From contig NW_025062475.1 of the NCBI RefSeq assembly GCF_000002995.4, forward strand, positions 13,548,687-13,612,686: a stretch of DNA of 64,000 nt. Reading direction: 5' to 3'. Each line of letters begins with the position of its first letter. The stretch's first letter is position 1. Shown in pieces: positions 1 through 14,649 of this stretch. Both the position numbers and the translations under genes were made by a program. The DNA is from Brugia malayi (lineage: Eukaryota > Nematoda > Chromadorea > Rhabditida > Onchocercidae). Under the pieces are notes generated by a model, which ran no database searches, was not told the DNA's origin, and was given only the letters and a program-made list of their open reading frames with translations.

Positions 1-42
1 TTAAGTAACGCAGTAAATTAGCAAAATTATACTAAAACAAAC

Positions 43-3000
43 CGATTGGAACATTAATTCTAAGACAATTCAAGCCATCACCGTGATAACCATCATTACA
101 GACACATTCCGGTCCTTCCGGAGATTTCTCATCACAAACAGCATTTACTGAACATTTTTCCTTGTATCGTAAATAACATGCATCCATTTCTGTAACAAAT
201 TTAACACTTAATTCTGCTTGACAGAATTGAAACTTTCTCAATTTATCTACCATACCTGATATTTACTCATACCTCAATTCATCTACTATACCTGATATTT
301 ACCCATACCTCAATTTATCTACTATACCTGATATTTACCCATACCTCAATTTATCTACTATACCTGATATTTACCCATACCTCACCTCAATTTATCTACT
401 ATACCTGATATTTACCTATAACTCAATTTATTTATACAGAATTCAAGAATACATACAACTTACCTATACAGATTTCAAAAAAAAAAAAACTAAAGAAACC
501 AAACTTTTTCAACTTATCTATACTTGATGCTTACTTAGTACCTCGACTTACCTGTATGGGTTTCAAAAATATACACAAAAATACCCATACGGAATCAAAC
601 TTTTCAATTTACCTATACCTAGGAAGAATATATAGCATTATTAGCAACAATATACTTTGAAAATTCTCTATTATTTAAAATAATACTAAATTGTACAATA
701 TTCTAACGATAGAATTTGAAAATATCACAGCGATATACGTACGTTTACACGTGAAGCCATCACCCACAAAAAGTTCATTGCATTTACAGTGATATGACCC
801 AATTTCATTGATACATGTCGCTTTTGATGAGCAATTATGTCGTTCCGTAATACATTCATTTATATCTACAATTTAAATATTTATTCGTTATATAATTCGC
901 TAATAGAATTAATCAGTAAATAATTAAATGAAATAATTTAATAATTCAAATTATAAGTATTCTTATATACAATTATATCTTAACCATAAATTAATTACTC
1001 ATTATATTGTATGATCAAATTTAAAGATAAATTATTCTCAGTAAAAATTATAGAAATGAATTTTTAATTAGTAAAAACAAATTCAAAAATGAAAAATTGT
1101 TTCAAAAAAAAAAAAACAAAAATAAAAAGAAAAATTTTTTTAATTTTTAAAATTCAAAATTGTTGTATAATTATTTGAAAAAAAAAAACTAACCTTCAAA
1201 GCAACTAACACCTGTCCAACCATCTGCGCATTGAGCATTAGAACAAAAACCGGTAGCAAAATCACATGGAATATCATTACGGCAATGACATTTATTTTCA
1301 CACCGGAATCCCCATGTACCTGCATCACATTCTGAAATCGGATACTTTTATACTGTTATTAATTTAACCGGAATTATCAAATGATACTGATATCTGTCAA
1401 ACGACCATTTGCGCATTAAGCATTAGAACAGTGTTCAGCGATGATAATATCACATAAATTATCAGTATTCTTGGACTCTAATTAATGGTTCAATATAATT
1501 TATCAATTAATTTATCATTATTGATCAATAAAAAAAATTATAACTTTAAAACTTAATGATATAAGTATATTCTTTTATAGTTTAGCAATACTTCTTCAGC
1601 TTAATTACACTATAAAATATTATAATTGAAAAAAATTTATTAACTGTTATAAATGTAAACAATATGACAATTATTTTAGTTGTTTTTTCTTTTTAAAAGA
1701 AATTGAAATTGATCAAAAAATTTGATAAAAATATAAAATCAATGATTAGACGAACCTCTCTGACAGAGTGGTGGATCCAATGTACCAGCTGGACAATGTA
1801 ATGGTACAATTCCATCAATTCGAAATAACCACTTTCCTCGCTCATTAATATTTGATCGATTAGCTAACATTTCAAATGGTAATTCAAAAAATTCAATCCC
1901 TGATGAGAAGCCACTTAGACCGTTGTCTGATTCAATTTCTTCGAATAAATACATTGCAAATGTTGCATTATCACCTCGTGCTATTACTACTTGAAATGAA
2001 TTTTCCTATAATTTTTCATTTTTGATTTATTTTTAATTTTATTAAATTTAATACATACATATATGTCTGTGTATGTATGTATGTGTGTGTGTGTATGTGT
2101 ATGTGAGTGTGTACTGATAAAATATATAATAAATTTGAAAATGTATCAAAATTTTTCACAGCAATTAATTTTTTCTTTAATTTTATCTATATTTCTACTC
2201 ATACATATATGTCTGCGTATATTAAATATGATAATAATAATTTATTAAATATAATACTAATAATAATTTATTAAATATAATAATGATAATAATAATTTAT
2301 TAAATATAATAATGATAATAATAATTTATTAAATATAATAATGATAATAATAATTTATTAAATACACACTCACATACACACATACATACAATTAAATATG
2401 ATAATAATAATTTATTAATAATAGTAATAATTTTTTTTTTTTAGGAAAACTATTTACAGAAATGAAAAAAAAATTTGCTAAAATTTAATTTATACTTAAT
2501 TCTTCTCTATCTTACCAAACGATTGCAAAGGTATCAGGAAAATACCTGATCAGTATCGATTTGTAACATATGATCATATGAAATGATCAACAATGATCGT
2601 GCGCGAAAATCTTTTTGATGAAATTTATTGTGTACACTTAAGGATAAACGAGCTAACAGAGTATAATCATTTGGATCAGTGTCTAAAATATTTAATTTGT
2701 TGAATTTTAGTTTAATTTATTTTCCTTTTCACCTACCTCTTTACATTGAATTTTTTTTTTTTTAATTCTTAAATTAAAAAACATTTTTTGAAGAAACTTT
2801 TTGAAACAAAGAGGAGTTAATTTAAATTAACTTACTAATTAATTGTGATAAAATTAATATCATACAAATGAATTGTGATAATTTCAGTTTTATTATTTAA
2901 ATTAAATTAAGGAATAAATAAGTAAAAAGTATAATCTACCAACCATCAATGACTTTCAAAACAACTTTTGAGCTATCCTGGAAGGTATAATGTTGATAAA

Positions 3001-6000
3001 GTGGTAAAAATGCTGGAAAACGAACATTACCATCAAGTTTTAATGGCAATGGCTCACCAAAACTTATTCCACCATTTGATGAAATCTGAAATTAATCAAA
3101 TTTAACAATTTAAATTACTAATTAAAATTAACTTAATTAATTTACTAATTAATTATGATAAAATTAATACCATAGAAAAAACATTTTTTTCATTCATTTT
3201 TATCACTTAATTAATTCCGTAAGATTTAACAAAACTTTTATACCACAATATTAAAGTATTACATTAATTGCTTATTTTAAAAAATATATTTATAATTGCA
3301 AAATAAAAAGCATACCGCTATGTTAGGATTACTTTGTATGATTTAATTGATTAGTAAATATTCTTTGATAATTATGATAAAATTAATTCTTGTGATACTA
3401 TCAATTAAAATAATATTAATTCTATTTGAACAAAAAATATATAAAAGTTCTGAGATAAGGTAAATTACTTACATAAAGAGTACGATAAGTACGACCAAAA
3501 AGTCGAAGAGGTTCAACCATCAGGTAATCAGCAACAGCATTTATTCGTGCAGGTACTTCAAGTGTTGGTTTATCAACTGGGAAAAGAATCGTTTCTGTAA
3601 TTAATACCATCAAAATTAAATTTAATTTAATTAAATTAAAAATTTTCTAATTAAAGAAACCATATTGCAAACTTTTTGCCCTGTCCAAAACTAATAAGTA
3701 CTGCCATCAATATATACGCATTTAATAAGTTAATATTAAATGTGATCGAATTATTAGTTTCTCTTTCTTGTACATCCGTGAATTATGTAGAATTCAATTA
3801 AACTTAAATTTTATACTGATTATCAATAATGTAATTAATCGATAACTTAAATGCAATCATAATATTAATTACTTTTTTTCTGTGATTAAATTGTTACTTT
3901 TTTTAATTGCATGTTGAATATTTAGGAAATAAATTTTAAAAAAAAGTATTAAATAATTATACCGTGACACTCTACTCCATTACCAACAAATCCATCTATA
4001 CAAGTACACTGGAAAGATCCATGTAAGTTAGTACATACTGCTGCCTTGTCACATGGATCATATCTGAAATACTTTTAATTCAATAATATATACTATTAAT
4101 TACTAATAATACATTATTTTATAATGATATATTATATTAATATTAATAATACACAAAGTTATTTTATATTATTATTTTATTATAATATATTATATTAATA
4201 TTAATAATACACAACGTTATTTTACATTATTATTTTATTATAATATATTATATTAACATTAATAATACACAAAGTTATTTTATATTATTATGTTATTCTT
4301 ATTATCATTTTATATTATATTAATATTAGTAATGCACAAAGTTATTTTAATACTATTATTTTGTATTATATTTTATACTATTATGTTATTCTATATCATT
4401 ATTTTATATTAATATTAATAATAACCAAAATTATTTTTTCCTTCAGTTATATATATATGCTATGCTAAAATTACTAAATTGTCATTCAATAAATTTAGAA
4501 TTTTTTCAAAAAAGTTTACAACTTTGAATAACTTACTTGCACTCATCAATGTCAACGCATTGTCCCGTGTACTGATCACGTTGAAAACCATCCGCACATT
4601 CACATTCATAACTACCCACCAAATTCTTACAAACTCCTTTCTCACCACAATAAAAGTCTGATAATTGACATTCATTCACATCTAAACTTTTTATCATTTA
4701 ATTATTAAAAATTAATATTTTCAATATGCTGAAAAAAAGAAAAAAAGTGAATTAAAAATGAATATATTCACTGGAGATTTAATTATTAAAAATTAATATT
4801 TTCAATTTGCTCTCATCTCTCTCTCTCTCTCTCTCTCTCTGTCTCACCCCTCTTTCCCTCTCTCTCGCCTCTCTTTTATCATATTAAAGCAAGCATTTGT
4901 TATTTTATCCTTTGCTTAAACTAATTACACAAATAAAGTTTTTTTTTTCTTTTTCTTAATGGTAATATGTTGACACACCCACACATCCGTGCGGACTGTC
5001 AGGACTACCGGCATAACCAGGTGCGCAACGGCATTCATAACCGCCATCAATATTTACGCAAATGGAGCTATTCTTACTACCGCCGCATACCACTATTCCT
5101 TCCGCACATTCATCCAAATCTATAAGATATTCATTTAAAAGAAAAAATTCATTAAATTTAAAAATAATTTCAACAATTATCTCTATACTCTTTAAAAACA
5201 AATATTTTCATTGTTCCTTTTTAATTTTAATTTTTATATACAGAAAAAATGATAGTAAATAGTATGAGTGCAAAGAAAAGAACAGAAATTTTCTTTTTTT
5301 TTTAATATTATTTCAACAAAAAAAAAAGTTGAATAATAACTTTGGTTGAATTAATTAAATTATTAAATATTAGAATTACTAATAACATTTAATTAAATGA
5401 AACATTAAGTAAATAAATGATTTACTCATATTATATATCAAATAATTCCATATAAACAGTTTATTTTAAAGTTAATCTTTTTTAAATTTAAAAATTTACC
5501 AATACATTTTCCATTACGATCAAATATATATCCAATATTACACTGACAACTATATGAGCCTAGGCTATTTTCACATATCGCATGCGCACCACAAATGTTT
5601 GATTCACCGAAACATTCATTAATATCTACGCATGATTTTCCGTCACCGGTCCAACCGGATTTACACTTACACACTCCTCCGGTACATTCCGCATTTTCAT
5701 CACAATGACAATTTGATGATGCAATTCCCAAGGCTGTCTTCTTCAATATACAAATTCATCTTTGAGCATTTGAAAATTAATCTAATAATACTAATACGAT
5801 TAGTTTTATATTAAATTAAAATTTAGATTATATTATACCAAAAATTTTTATTACTTTCCTTTGCTACTTTAAATTTAATAGCAGTAAATTACTCAAAAAT
5901 CAGTCCAATCAATGACCATAATGAAATAATTGAAATAAAAGATGCAAAATGAGCATCTAATTGAGATCACAAAATGAATATTTAAATTAATCGACGACAA

Positions 6001-9000
6001 ATCACAATGCTTTGTGACAGATTTTTATAGTATAATAAATGATTCTAACACTCTATAATTGTCAAAATTAGTACATAATCATTAGAATTTATCAAATGCT
6101 ATGAGTAAATAAATTCTATGGTAAGAAAAGTTAAATTTTAAAATTTAAAAATAAAAATTTGCTAACTTTGAAAGCATTAAAATAAAGTAATTTAAGTATT
6201 GGAAAGATTACCTTGGTGGGAGGAGGCGTAAATTGGATAATTTTAGAATCGTTGAATAGAGTGGTTTGTGTTGACAATTGAGTTGTCGTCGTGCTAGGAT
6301 GTCTTGTTGTCCTAGAATTGAGCGCAAATGTTGTAGTTGCTAATACAGGTTGCACTGATACAACATTTACTGCTATTGGTTCACTTTTTTCGCTTTTGAA
6401 AGATGACATACCTTAAAGAATATAGTTTTAAATATAAAATATAGTTTTTAAAATATAATTTTGTAACTTTTAAAATTAAAATGTTTATTTGCAATGTTAA
6501 CTTTTTGATATTAAATGTTAAATATATTATTAAATTACCATTAAAAATGCCATTTGTTAAAATTCAAAATTTTGTTTACCTTTGCATGTGTTAGTAATGT
6601 TATCATATTCATAACAAATACATAAGTATGCCCCAGCAGTATTTACACAATCTGGTTGCTCACGAGGGCAAAGGTCATCCTCTTCTGCACATTCATCTAC
6701 ATCTGTAATTGATAATATGATAAGTGGATATTAGGTGAGTAACTCATACTGTTTTAGTAGTAATTAGTCTAAGCATGATAACATGAGCAGTATTTATTGA
6801 ATTATTTGAATTATTAAATTTTCAAAAATTTAATAATTCAAAAAAAAAACTAACCATCCTCACAAATTGGTGCTCCGGTCCAACCGGGATTACATTTGCC
6901 ACCGGGACATGCACCTGTTTCAGCATTACATTGTGCGCCACCATCACAATGACATTGTCTAGTGCAATCTAAGCCCCATTCCGCTTTTGCACAAGTTTCA
7001 GCGCATTCTTCTCCCTTAAATTAATTCAAAAACTTTTTTTGAAATCATTATCATGCCCTCTTATCATATCATTGTCATGATAACAGCTAAAACATATAAC
7101 GTTCAAAATAATTTTTCAATTTAGTTAACACTTTTCAAATTACAATGTAAAACAAAAAAAAAAATGTAAATACCTTATATCCGGCTCCACAAAGAAATAC
7201 TTGATCAGAATCAATCCGGAATAAGAATTCTCCCGGTATACCAATATCGCTTTTTTCAGCTAATTGTATAGCATCCTGCGTACCTGAACCAGGTAAAGAA
7301 TAATGTCCATCTAAACCACTGAAACCTGCCTGTAAATAAAAAGCAAAGTAAACAATTCATCTTTAAATTGAAAATTAAAATTGGAAAAGACCGATGCATG
7401 CATAATTTCATTGTATTATTTAATCAATTTTTTTTAACCAATTGACATTTTGATTAAAAAAAAAAAAAACACAATGAATGAATTTAATTAAATGAATTAT
7501 AAAAAAATGATAAAATAAATTAGATTTAAAATTTCAGAGATAATATAATAAATATTTACCACAGCATTCTTATTACTGTTCAGTTTACTATAAACAATAT
7601 GCGCAAATGTTCCACTATCACTCATAATCAATGCCACTTGAAATGAATTACCTTCTAAATTCTGCAAACAAACATTTTTCAATTAAATAATTTTATATTT
7701 ACAATGATACTTTAATGATTGTTTTAAATATTACAGAAAAAGAAATTTGATTATTTTTGAAATAATTAAATTTAGGATTAATTAAATTGATTGAGAAATG
7801 AAAAAATCAATAATTCTTACAGGTTCTGTAATTTCATGTGTATTTTCCCAGGTAACAATAAGTACCGCAGTTGGTTTAAATGATGAACCATAACGATACT
7901 GAATGTTTACTTCATTTTCCACCAAATGTAACAATGATGAATCTAAAAAGTAAACAATATATTTGTTTGATGCTTTTTAAATTTTTAATTTTTTAGCTTA
8001 AATTTTTTTAAATTTATAATTTAGCTCATTTATATTTCTCAGTATACAATGATATCATTTTTGATTATATTCATGCAAAAATCATTTTATTTTAAATTAT
8101 AAATTACTGATAAATCTCTTATCACTATAACAGTGTCTTTTTCGTTTTTTTGCACAAAATTTATCAATTTATAAAAATTTTTTAGATTTTGTTAGAAATC
8201 AAAAATTTTTAGAACTTATTGAAAAACCATTTTTATCAAAATATTTATCAAAAATTTACAAGATTCGTTTTTTTTTTTTTCAATTTCTTCAACAAATGGA
8301 TTATATTTTCATCAATAAATCAAATGGAAAAATAATCGCTGAGTTTTTATTTAAAATTAAACAAATGTCATCTTTGTCTCATTTTTTAATTTTAAATTTT
8401 CATCATCTCACTCTCCATACAAATCAAATATGTATATAAATCTGGGATATTATTATTTTTTTTTAAATTGTAAAATTTTGTAGATTATTCTAGATAAAAT
8501 CGAAAACAAAAAAAAAAAAAAAAACTTTCGAGAATTTTATGAATGGAAGGAATGATTAGCATAGTGGATAATTTAAATTAAATTTAATATATTTGATTTG
8601 CAAAATATTTCTTTTAATTAATATTTGAAATAGCTTTTTAATTAGTAACTTTAACTTAGCTAATTTTGTGTTATATTTTCTCACTTTTTCATTTTATGAT
8701 AAAAATTTATTAATTCAAAAAAGAAAACTTAAAAGATTTAGAAATTAAGTAATATTAAACAAAATTAGAATTAACCATTGGATTCTCTGTAATGTACTTT
8801 TCCACCTTGTGCTGCCATCCAATAAATTGCTATAACAGGTTGCGGTGATGGTATCTTCGATGGTTTCATTGGTACCGCTGATAAACCAATTGCGCCATCA
8901 CGTCGAATCTATATTTTAATGAAGAAATAACTAAGCATAATTTACTATTACTTATTTATAATAATTCTAAAATATAACTAACAAAAAAATAATGGTAAAA

Positions 9001-12000
9001 CTGATCATACATATTAATTTATTTAAGAAATATTTGTAAAATTTAGTTTTTTTTTTAAAATTTAGTAAAATATGAATAATTTTTTGATTAAACAATTTTT
9101 TTTTGATTAATATTTAATATAACAAATTAATTTAGATATGAATAATTTTTTTTTTTTATTGAAATATCGAATTATTTGCAAAATATTTATAAAATTTAAT
9201 TCAATGATTGCTATAAGTTAATTCAGATATGAATAATTTTTTTTTTTTGATCAAATATATATATATCGAATTATTTATAAAATATTTATAAAATTTGTTT
9301 TAATGCACAATGTAATAAATATTATTTAACTTAAAATATGATTGAATTATTTACAAAATATTTATAAAATTTGTTTTAATGCATAATGTAATAAATATTA
9401 ATTAACTTAAAATATGAATAATTTTTTGATTAAACATATTGAATAATTTACAAACCGTTTATAAAATTTAAATTTAATGATTGATATAATATGTTAACTA
9501 AGCTATAAAATAAACTTTTTATTTAATAATAAAAATTATTTGCTAAAAAAAAAAAAAAAAAAAAAAAATCAAAAATAAAAATAGAAAATTTACATTAACA
9601 GCATCGTATTCTTTGCCAAGAAATTTAAATGATCGATTTAATTTAATAATTTGTGATGATCCAACAAGAATTTGATCACCTTTACTTTCACCAAATGGAT
9701 ATAATCTTGCACTGAACACATATGGTACAGTAATATTCAAATCAATTTGTGGTGTATTTGACGTATCGAATTGACGTTTATATCGATAATGATCTATAAA
9801 AAAAAAAAGAAAGAAAAAAATCATTTTTTTAATTAAAATTAAATCAGTTTAATTTTAAATTAAAAAATTTTACAATTTAACAAATTTCAAGTCTTAGAAG
9901 AAAAAGAAAACTTTGAAAATTATATATAATTAATGGAAAAATTAAAAGATAATTTAAAAATTTTTAAATATTCCTTTGTTGTTTTTTTTTTTTTTTCTTT
10001 TTTTTTGCCAAAGAATTTTTGAAGAAAAAGAAAACTTTAAAAAAATATATATATAATTAATGGAAAAATTAAAAAATAATTTAAGAAATTTTAAGTATTT
10101 TTTGGTTTTTTTTTTTTGCAAAGAATTTTTGAAAAAAAAAATTTTTTTTTTGAAAAATATATATACAAATAATAGAAGTTTAAAATTGCTCCATATTTGA
10201 TTAATTCAATAAAAGTGTATAATTTTGCAAAAAATTATAATTAAAATAAGGATTTAATTTGTTTCACTAAATCGAATAAAATAGTAATTTAATATTTACA
10301 AAACTAATAATATAACAATTTTAAGTATTCTATTTTAATTATAAACTTTATCTTTGAAATCTATTGAATTTGAAGCAATTTTATGAAAAAAACTTTCGTC
10401 TTTTATGAAATTTTATAAAAGATATTACATTTTTATATATATATAAAAGACTTTTATTTTTATAACAGAAAATAAGTGATAAAATCAGTTTGCAAAAATA
10501 TTTATTTTTCATTTTAAAATGTGAGACAATAGTGAATGAATGATAAAATCTTTTTCATTTCTTTTCTCTTTCATTCACAATAAACAAATTTTTTAATTAA
10601 ATAATTTTAATTTCATTCAAATCAATTAATTGATTTATTTGTTTATTATTATTATTGTAATTATCAATATTATTAGTTTATTATTATCATTTAACTAAGT
10701 TGAATTGTATATATTAAAATTATATACACAACAGGTTGGTTATTTATCATTTCGCGTGACATCTAAATAAGGTAGTTGACCTGGTCATTTCTCATAGTGT
10801 CAAAAGATTGATGATGATTCGATGAAATATTTATTTATCGAGTAACATATAACTAGTATCAATCTACCCACCCCCCCCCCCCTTTTTTTTTTTTGTTTAA
10901 ATCACTCATCTGTTTATTTTCTCTCTTGACCCTCTCTTATTTCACTACTACAACAAGTATATTCAATTTTAAATTAATAGTAATAATAATAATTATAAAA
11001 CAGCAAATAGTTAAATAGTAATAATAATAATAATAAGCGATATTTAGATTTTAATAATAATAAATAAACAAATAAAAATTAATTATAAACGAAATAAAAT
11101 TTCTCTTTTAACTAAAATACGAACTTTGTGAAATGTCTGTTTTCTATAAAAAAAATGTAAGCATAAAATGACAGTAAGTGAAATGGCAAATACATTTCAC
11201 TTTTTAGTTGAAAATTTTTTTTTAAAAAAATAAACACCAGGCAGTGAACTTTTTTATGATTCGCTTATGACTAATTTTTATTCATTTACTATTTTTTATT
11301 AAGCATAAATTTATAAAAGTTTAAGATTATTAAATTTAGAAAATTAGACAAAAATGTTAATTTAAAGAAGCAACAAAAATTTGAGTTATTAAACATAAAT
11401 GGATGAGTGATTTAAAAAAAAAATAATAATAATTATAAAATAGCAAATAGTTAAATAGTAATAATAATAATATTAATAAAAAGCATAAATTTATGAAAGT
11501 TTAAAAAAACCATAAATTAAGCATAAATTTATAAAAGTTTAAATTATCAAATTTAGCAAATTAAATAAAAATATTACAAACATTCAGAAATATTTAATAT
11601 ATTATTTTGCATAACATATAAATTATAAAAAGAATTTAAAATATATTTTGTAGCTATGATATAAAGAAAATATCACAATAATAGCAAACAATGTGACGGT
11701 CTAATTGATGCGACAAATTAGCCTAGTTTTTATGCTAGAAGACAAATTAGCCTAGTTCTTATCCTAGAAGACAAATTAGCCTAGTTCTTATGCTAGAAGA
11801 CAAATTAGCCTGATTAAAGATTAATTTTATAAAATTGAATAAATAACTTTAAAATATTGCCATAACGATTTACTATCTTATCTGTCGGTTATAAAATATC
11901 AATTAAATTTACATAAAATCAAATTGTCATCAACAAATTTCAATCACTAATTGTCTTATTTTGTTTTTGTTTTTGCTTGGCTGAAATTAAATTGAAAAAA

Positions 12001-14629
12001 TTAAACGAATTATTAAATTGGAACTGCAATTAATCAAACAATATCAAAAAAATGCCAGTGAAATAATTAAACAATAAATTAATTCATTTGAAAATTAAAA
12101 AGTGATCTAAATTTACTAAATAAATAATCTGATGGAAGAGAATTATTTTTAAAATGTGCAAACATTTTAAAAAACAATTTTATTTTCTATCAATTTGACA
12201 TGTAAGTAAAAAAAAAATTTTTTTTTTTTTAAAAAGTGGAATTGTTCTGATTTTTATTTACAAATGTTATTAGCTTACTAACATTGATATTGGTAATTAA
12301 CAATTGAAAAGAGGACAAAGTGATAAGAAGTGATAAGTTATGCAATGAAAGATTTTATGATTAGAAAGAAGGATGAGATAAGTGAATTGTTAAAAAAATC
12401 ATTGATAAAACATTTTTTAAAATCGATCAGCTATATTTTATCAGATTAGTTCTAGTCTTAGGATAAAGAAAGAAAGATGATGAATTTTCATGAATGATAA
12501 TAAATTCATTTCATTCATTAATTAAAAATTAATTCATTTCATAAGTAGCACTCATTTTTAATCATTGAGATAAACTTACTTATTTTGTTTATTTATTTCT
12601 TTTTCTTAATTCATATCTTTTTTTTTTTGTTATTTTTTTGTTATTTTTTTACAATAAATGAAAGAAATTTTCTCAAATTTAAGCATAAATTTTTGAAATT
12701 TAAATAATATCAAAAACATATGCTTAATTAATTATTGCTAATTATTCATTAACAAAATTCTTATTTAACTATAATTGCTAATTATTCATTTATTTTCACT
12801 GATTTTAGTTAGCAGTAGCGCATTATATTACAAATAAATGTTTCCATCGATTATTTATTAAAGTAAATTTGTTGAATTTTAAACAAATACAATTACTTAA
12901 TTACTGATAATTATCAATTAATTAGTCAACAATGATATGAGAATGTGTAAACAAGTATGATTTATTCATTTATTATATTTTTCCATTGATGAAAATTCCA
13001 AAAGAGCGCAAATGTTACAAATAAATTCTCCATTAGGTCATTATCATTTGTGATAATCTACGATTGTCCTTGCAACATTCATTCTTTTCTATTACTAAAT
13101 TCATTTCATTTCATTTCATTCTATGCATCAATTTACTTTTGTCTTATATAAAAATTAAAATTGATAATTGAACTGTGATTTGTTAAGAAAAAAAAATTTT
13201 TTTTATATAGGAAAAAATAAAATTTAAATTATAAATAAAATTCATTAATTTTGAAATGTAAATTAATTACTATTTCTATGCTTATTTATTATTCCATATA
13301 TTTAAATATTTTAAAATATTTCTATCACTCAATAAATGATAGAAATATGAAATAAGAAAAAAAAAGGAAAAGAGAGAAGAAAAGAAAAGAAAAGAAAAAA
13401 ATTTGGGTAATTGATTTTATTTAAATGAAAAAAAAAAAAAGAAAGAATTTAAATTGCAATTTCTCTAAGAAGTTTTGTTTGAGAAAAATTGAAAAGATGT
13501 CCGAAATAATGCGTAAAAAAGAAAAAAGAAAAAAAAAAAAAATTGTCAACCCCATAATTTGTCACCATGGAGGTAAAAGAACCATTTTTGAGAAAGCATT
13601 CAAGAAAAAAAAAAAAAAAAAAGAAAAAAGAAAGAATGGAATTTACAACAATGTGAAATAGACAAATCGGATTAAACGATATTCAATTGAATAAAGTGTT
13701 TTTTAAAGAAAGGCAAAAATTTAAGAAAAGTTTAAAAAAAAAAAAATTGTTTGCATTAATTGTAGTTTAGCTCAAATTGTTGAATGCTAATTGTTATTTA
13801 TTTAAATTAACAATATTTCAATGAAATTAATAATATTCCTTTCTTCCTTTTTTTTTTAAAAAAAAATCCTTAACCTTAATTTAATTATCATTTACTTTCA
13901 ACAATTTTGCATTCATTGAATTGTTAAAGTACTTTAGAACTACATTTATTTGTTAAAAAAAATTTTTCTTAAAATATAGAAACATTTAAAATTTATTTGT
14001 ATTTGAGTACTGAATTAGTGCAAACAATTCAGTATTTTAAATTATATTTTAAAAAAAATCTTGATATTAATTAATATTCATTAAAAGATTTCATATGAAA
14101 AAATCAATCAATCAATCAATCAATTATTTATTCGTTTATTTATTTATCTATCTGCTCTTGATAAATGATAAATATTATGTGTATTTGATTCTGATATAAT
14201 TAAATAATTTTTAGAAATATAATTTTTTTTTTTTTTTTTAAACTCTTTTATTATTAATTATTATCAATACTATTTTAGATCATTATTACTTATTATTATT
14301 AATAGAATTAATAAGTATTATTATTACTAATACTATACAAAAATAACATTTCGTATTGAAGTAAAATTAATTCTTTTTAAAATTTATCAAATTAAACCTT
14401 TCAAATCTCTTTTAATCTAATTTTAAAAACTAAAAATAGCACATGATCAATCGTTAAATATCATTTAATTTCTTTTTTTGTAAACAATAACAATAAAATG
14501 ATTACTTGAAATGTTCACGTAACTATGTAAATTACACTTACGTAAGTAAGAATGCTCTTTTCCATTAGTAATTGTTACGATGATAGTAATAATAAAAGCG
14601 ATGAATGTAAATAGCAATGAACCATTCAT
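43..14629 (-). CDS. dex-1: DEX-1-like NIDO/EGF extracellular protein (3' end beyond window)
   Basis: Twenty exons joined by phase: 14629-14542, 9793-9594, 8908-8776, 7942-7821, 7661-7560, 7329-7174, 7014-6855, 6702-6580, 6411-6212, 5740-5500, 5119-4979, 4681-4537, 4063-3963, 3594-3473, 3085-2944, 2682-2546, 2005-1756, 1331-1194, 865-743, 189-43. About 990 residues are in the window. Order: hydrophobic signal peptide (1-22), NIDO domain 1 (about 60-267), Cys-rich EGF (268-320), calcium-binding EGF starting DVDEC (321-361), Thr/Ser-rich linker (362-428), EGF modules with DINEC, DLDEC, DVNEC and DIDEC starts (429-637), NIDO domain 2 (about 640-850), then three more EGFs. Two NIDO domains separated by EGFs match C. 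elegans DEX-1, a matrix protein for dendrite anchoring; nidogen (NID-1) would need a G2F barrel and LDL-receptor YWTD repeats, and none is seen. EGF exons are mostly phase 1-1. Intron 1 is 4.7 kb. The last exon's donor is the least certain, and any membrane segment lies off the left edge. Family assignment is strong, orthology less so. Confidence 0.85.
225..430. repeat. 36 bp minisatellite in DEX-1-like intron 19
   Basis: About five copies of a unit reading tacctgatatttaccc followed by atacctcaatttatctacta. One copy carries a small insertion (an extra acctc near 382). The array begins about 35 bp from the acceptor of the last visible exon. Confidence 0.9.
1393..1475 (-). pseudogene. Decayed duplicate of EGF exon 18
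   Basis: Plus-strand bases 1410-1430 (gcgcattaagcattagaaca) nearly repeat exon 18 at about 1226-1246 (gcgcattgagcattagaaca). Flanking bases on both sides also align loosely (tctgtcaaacgacc versus cctgtccaacc; atatcacataaattatc versus atcacatggaatatc). Read on the minus strand, the Gln codon of the NAQCADGW stretch becomes TAA, and Trp and Gly are also lost. It lies just upstream of its parent exon in the same intron, so it looks like a tandem exon duplication that has decayed. Confidence 0.65.
2063..2112. repeat. (TG)n / TATG microsatellite
   Basis: Imperfect gt/tatg dinucleotide tract inside a DEX-1-like intron. A short open frame across it is low-complexity and is not a gene. Confidence 0.9.
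2220..2430. repeat. AT-rich tandem repeat, about 32 bp unit
   Basis: At least five imperfect copies of aatataataatgataata followed by ataatttatta, in the intron between exons 16 and 17 of the DEX-1-like gene. A short ac-rich tract interrupts the array near 2365-2390. Confidence 0.85.
4085..4440. repeat. AT-rich tandem repeat, about 65 bp unit
   Basis: Four to five degenerate copies containing ttattattttattataat and attaataatacacaaagtt. Lies in the intron between exons 12 and 13 of the DEX-1-like gene. Confidence 0.85.
4811..4874. repeat. (TC)n microsatellite
   Basis: Pyrimidine tract of tc dinucleotides with a few interruptions, in a DEX-1-like intron. Confidence 0.9.
9010..9480. repeat. 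Degenerate tandem repeat, about 80-100 bp unit
   Basis: Repeated blocks of gaataattttttgattaaa, attatttacaaaatattta, and tgcataatgtaataaatat in the second intron of the DEX-1-like gene. The two copies around 9280-9400 are nearly identical and the outer ones more diverged. Confidence 0.75.
11712..11813. repeat. 29 bp minisatellite
   Basis: Three full copies and a partial copy of gacaaattagcctagttctt followed by atgctagaa, inside intron 1 of the DEX-1-like gene. The rest of this 4.7 kb intron holds A/T homopolymers and simple AT-rich repeats with no recognisable exon. Confidence 0.9.
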
Positions 14630-14649
14630 GACAACCGTTTAAGTTTTAC

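Noticed and set aside
13425..13661. Lys-rich open frame
   Set aside because: Built from poly-A runs inside DEX-1-like intron 1; no domain, no splice logic.
43..14629. Nidogen (NID-1) as the identity of the first gene
   Set aside because: Two NIDO domains are seen and there is no G2F beta-barrel or YWTD propeller in the 990 residues available, so DEX-1-like fits better.
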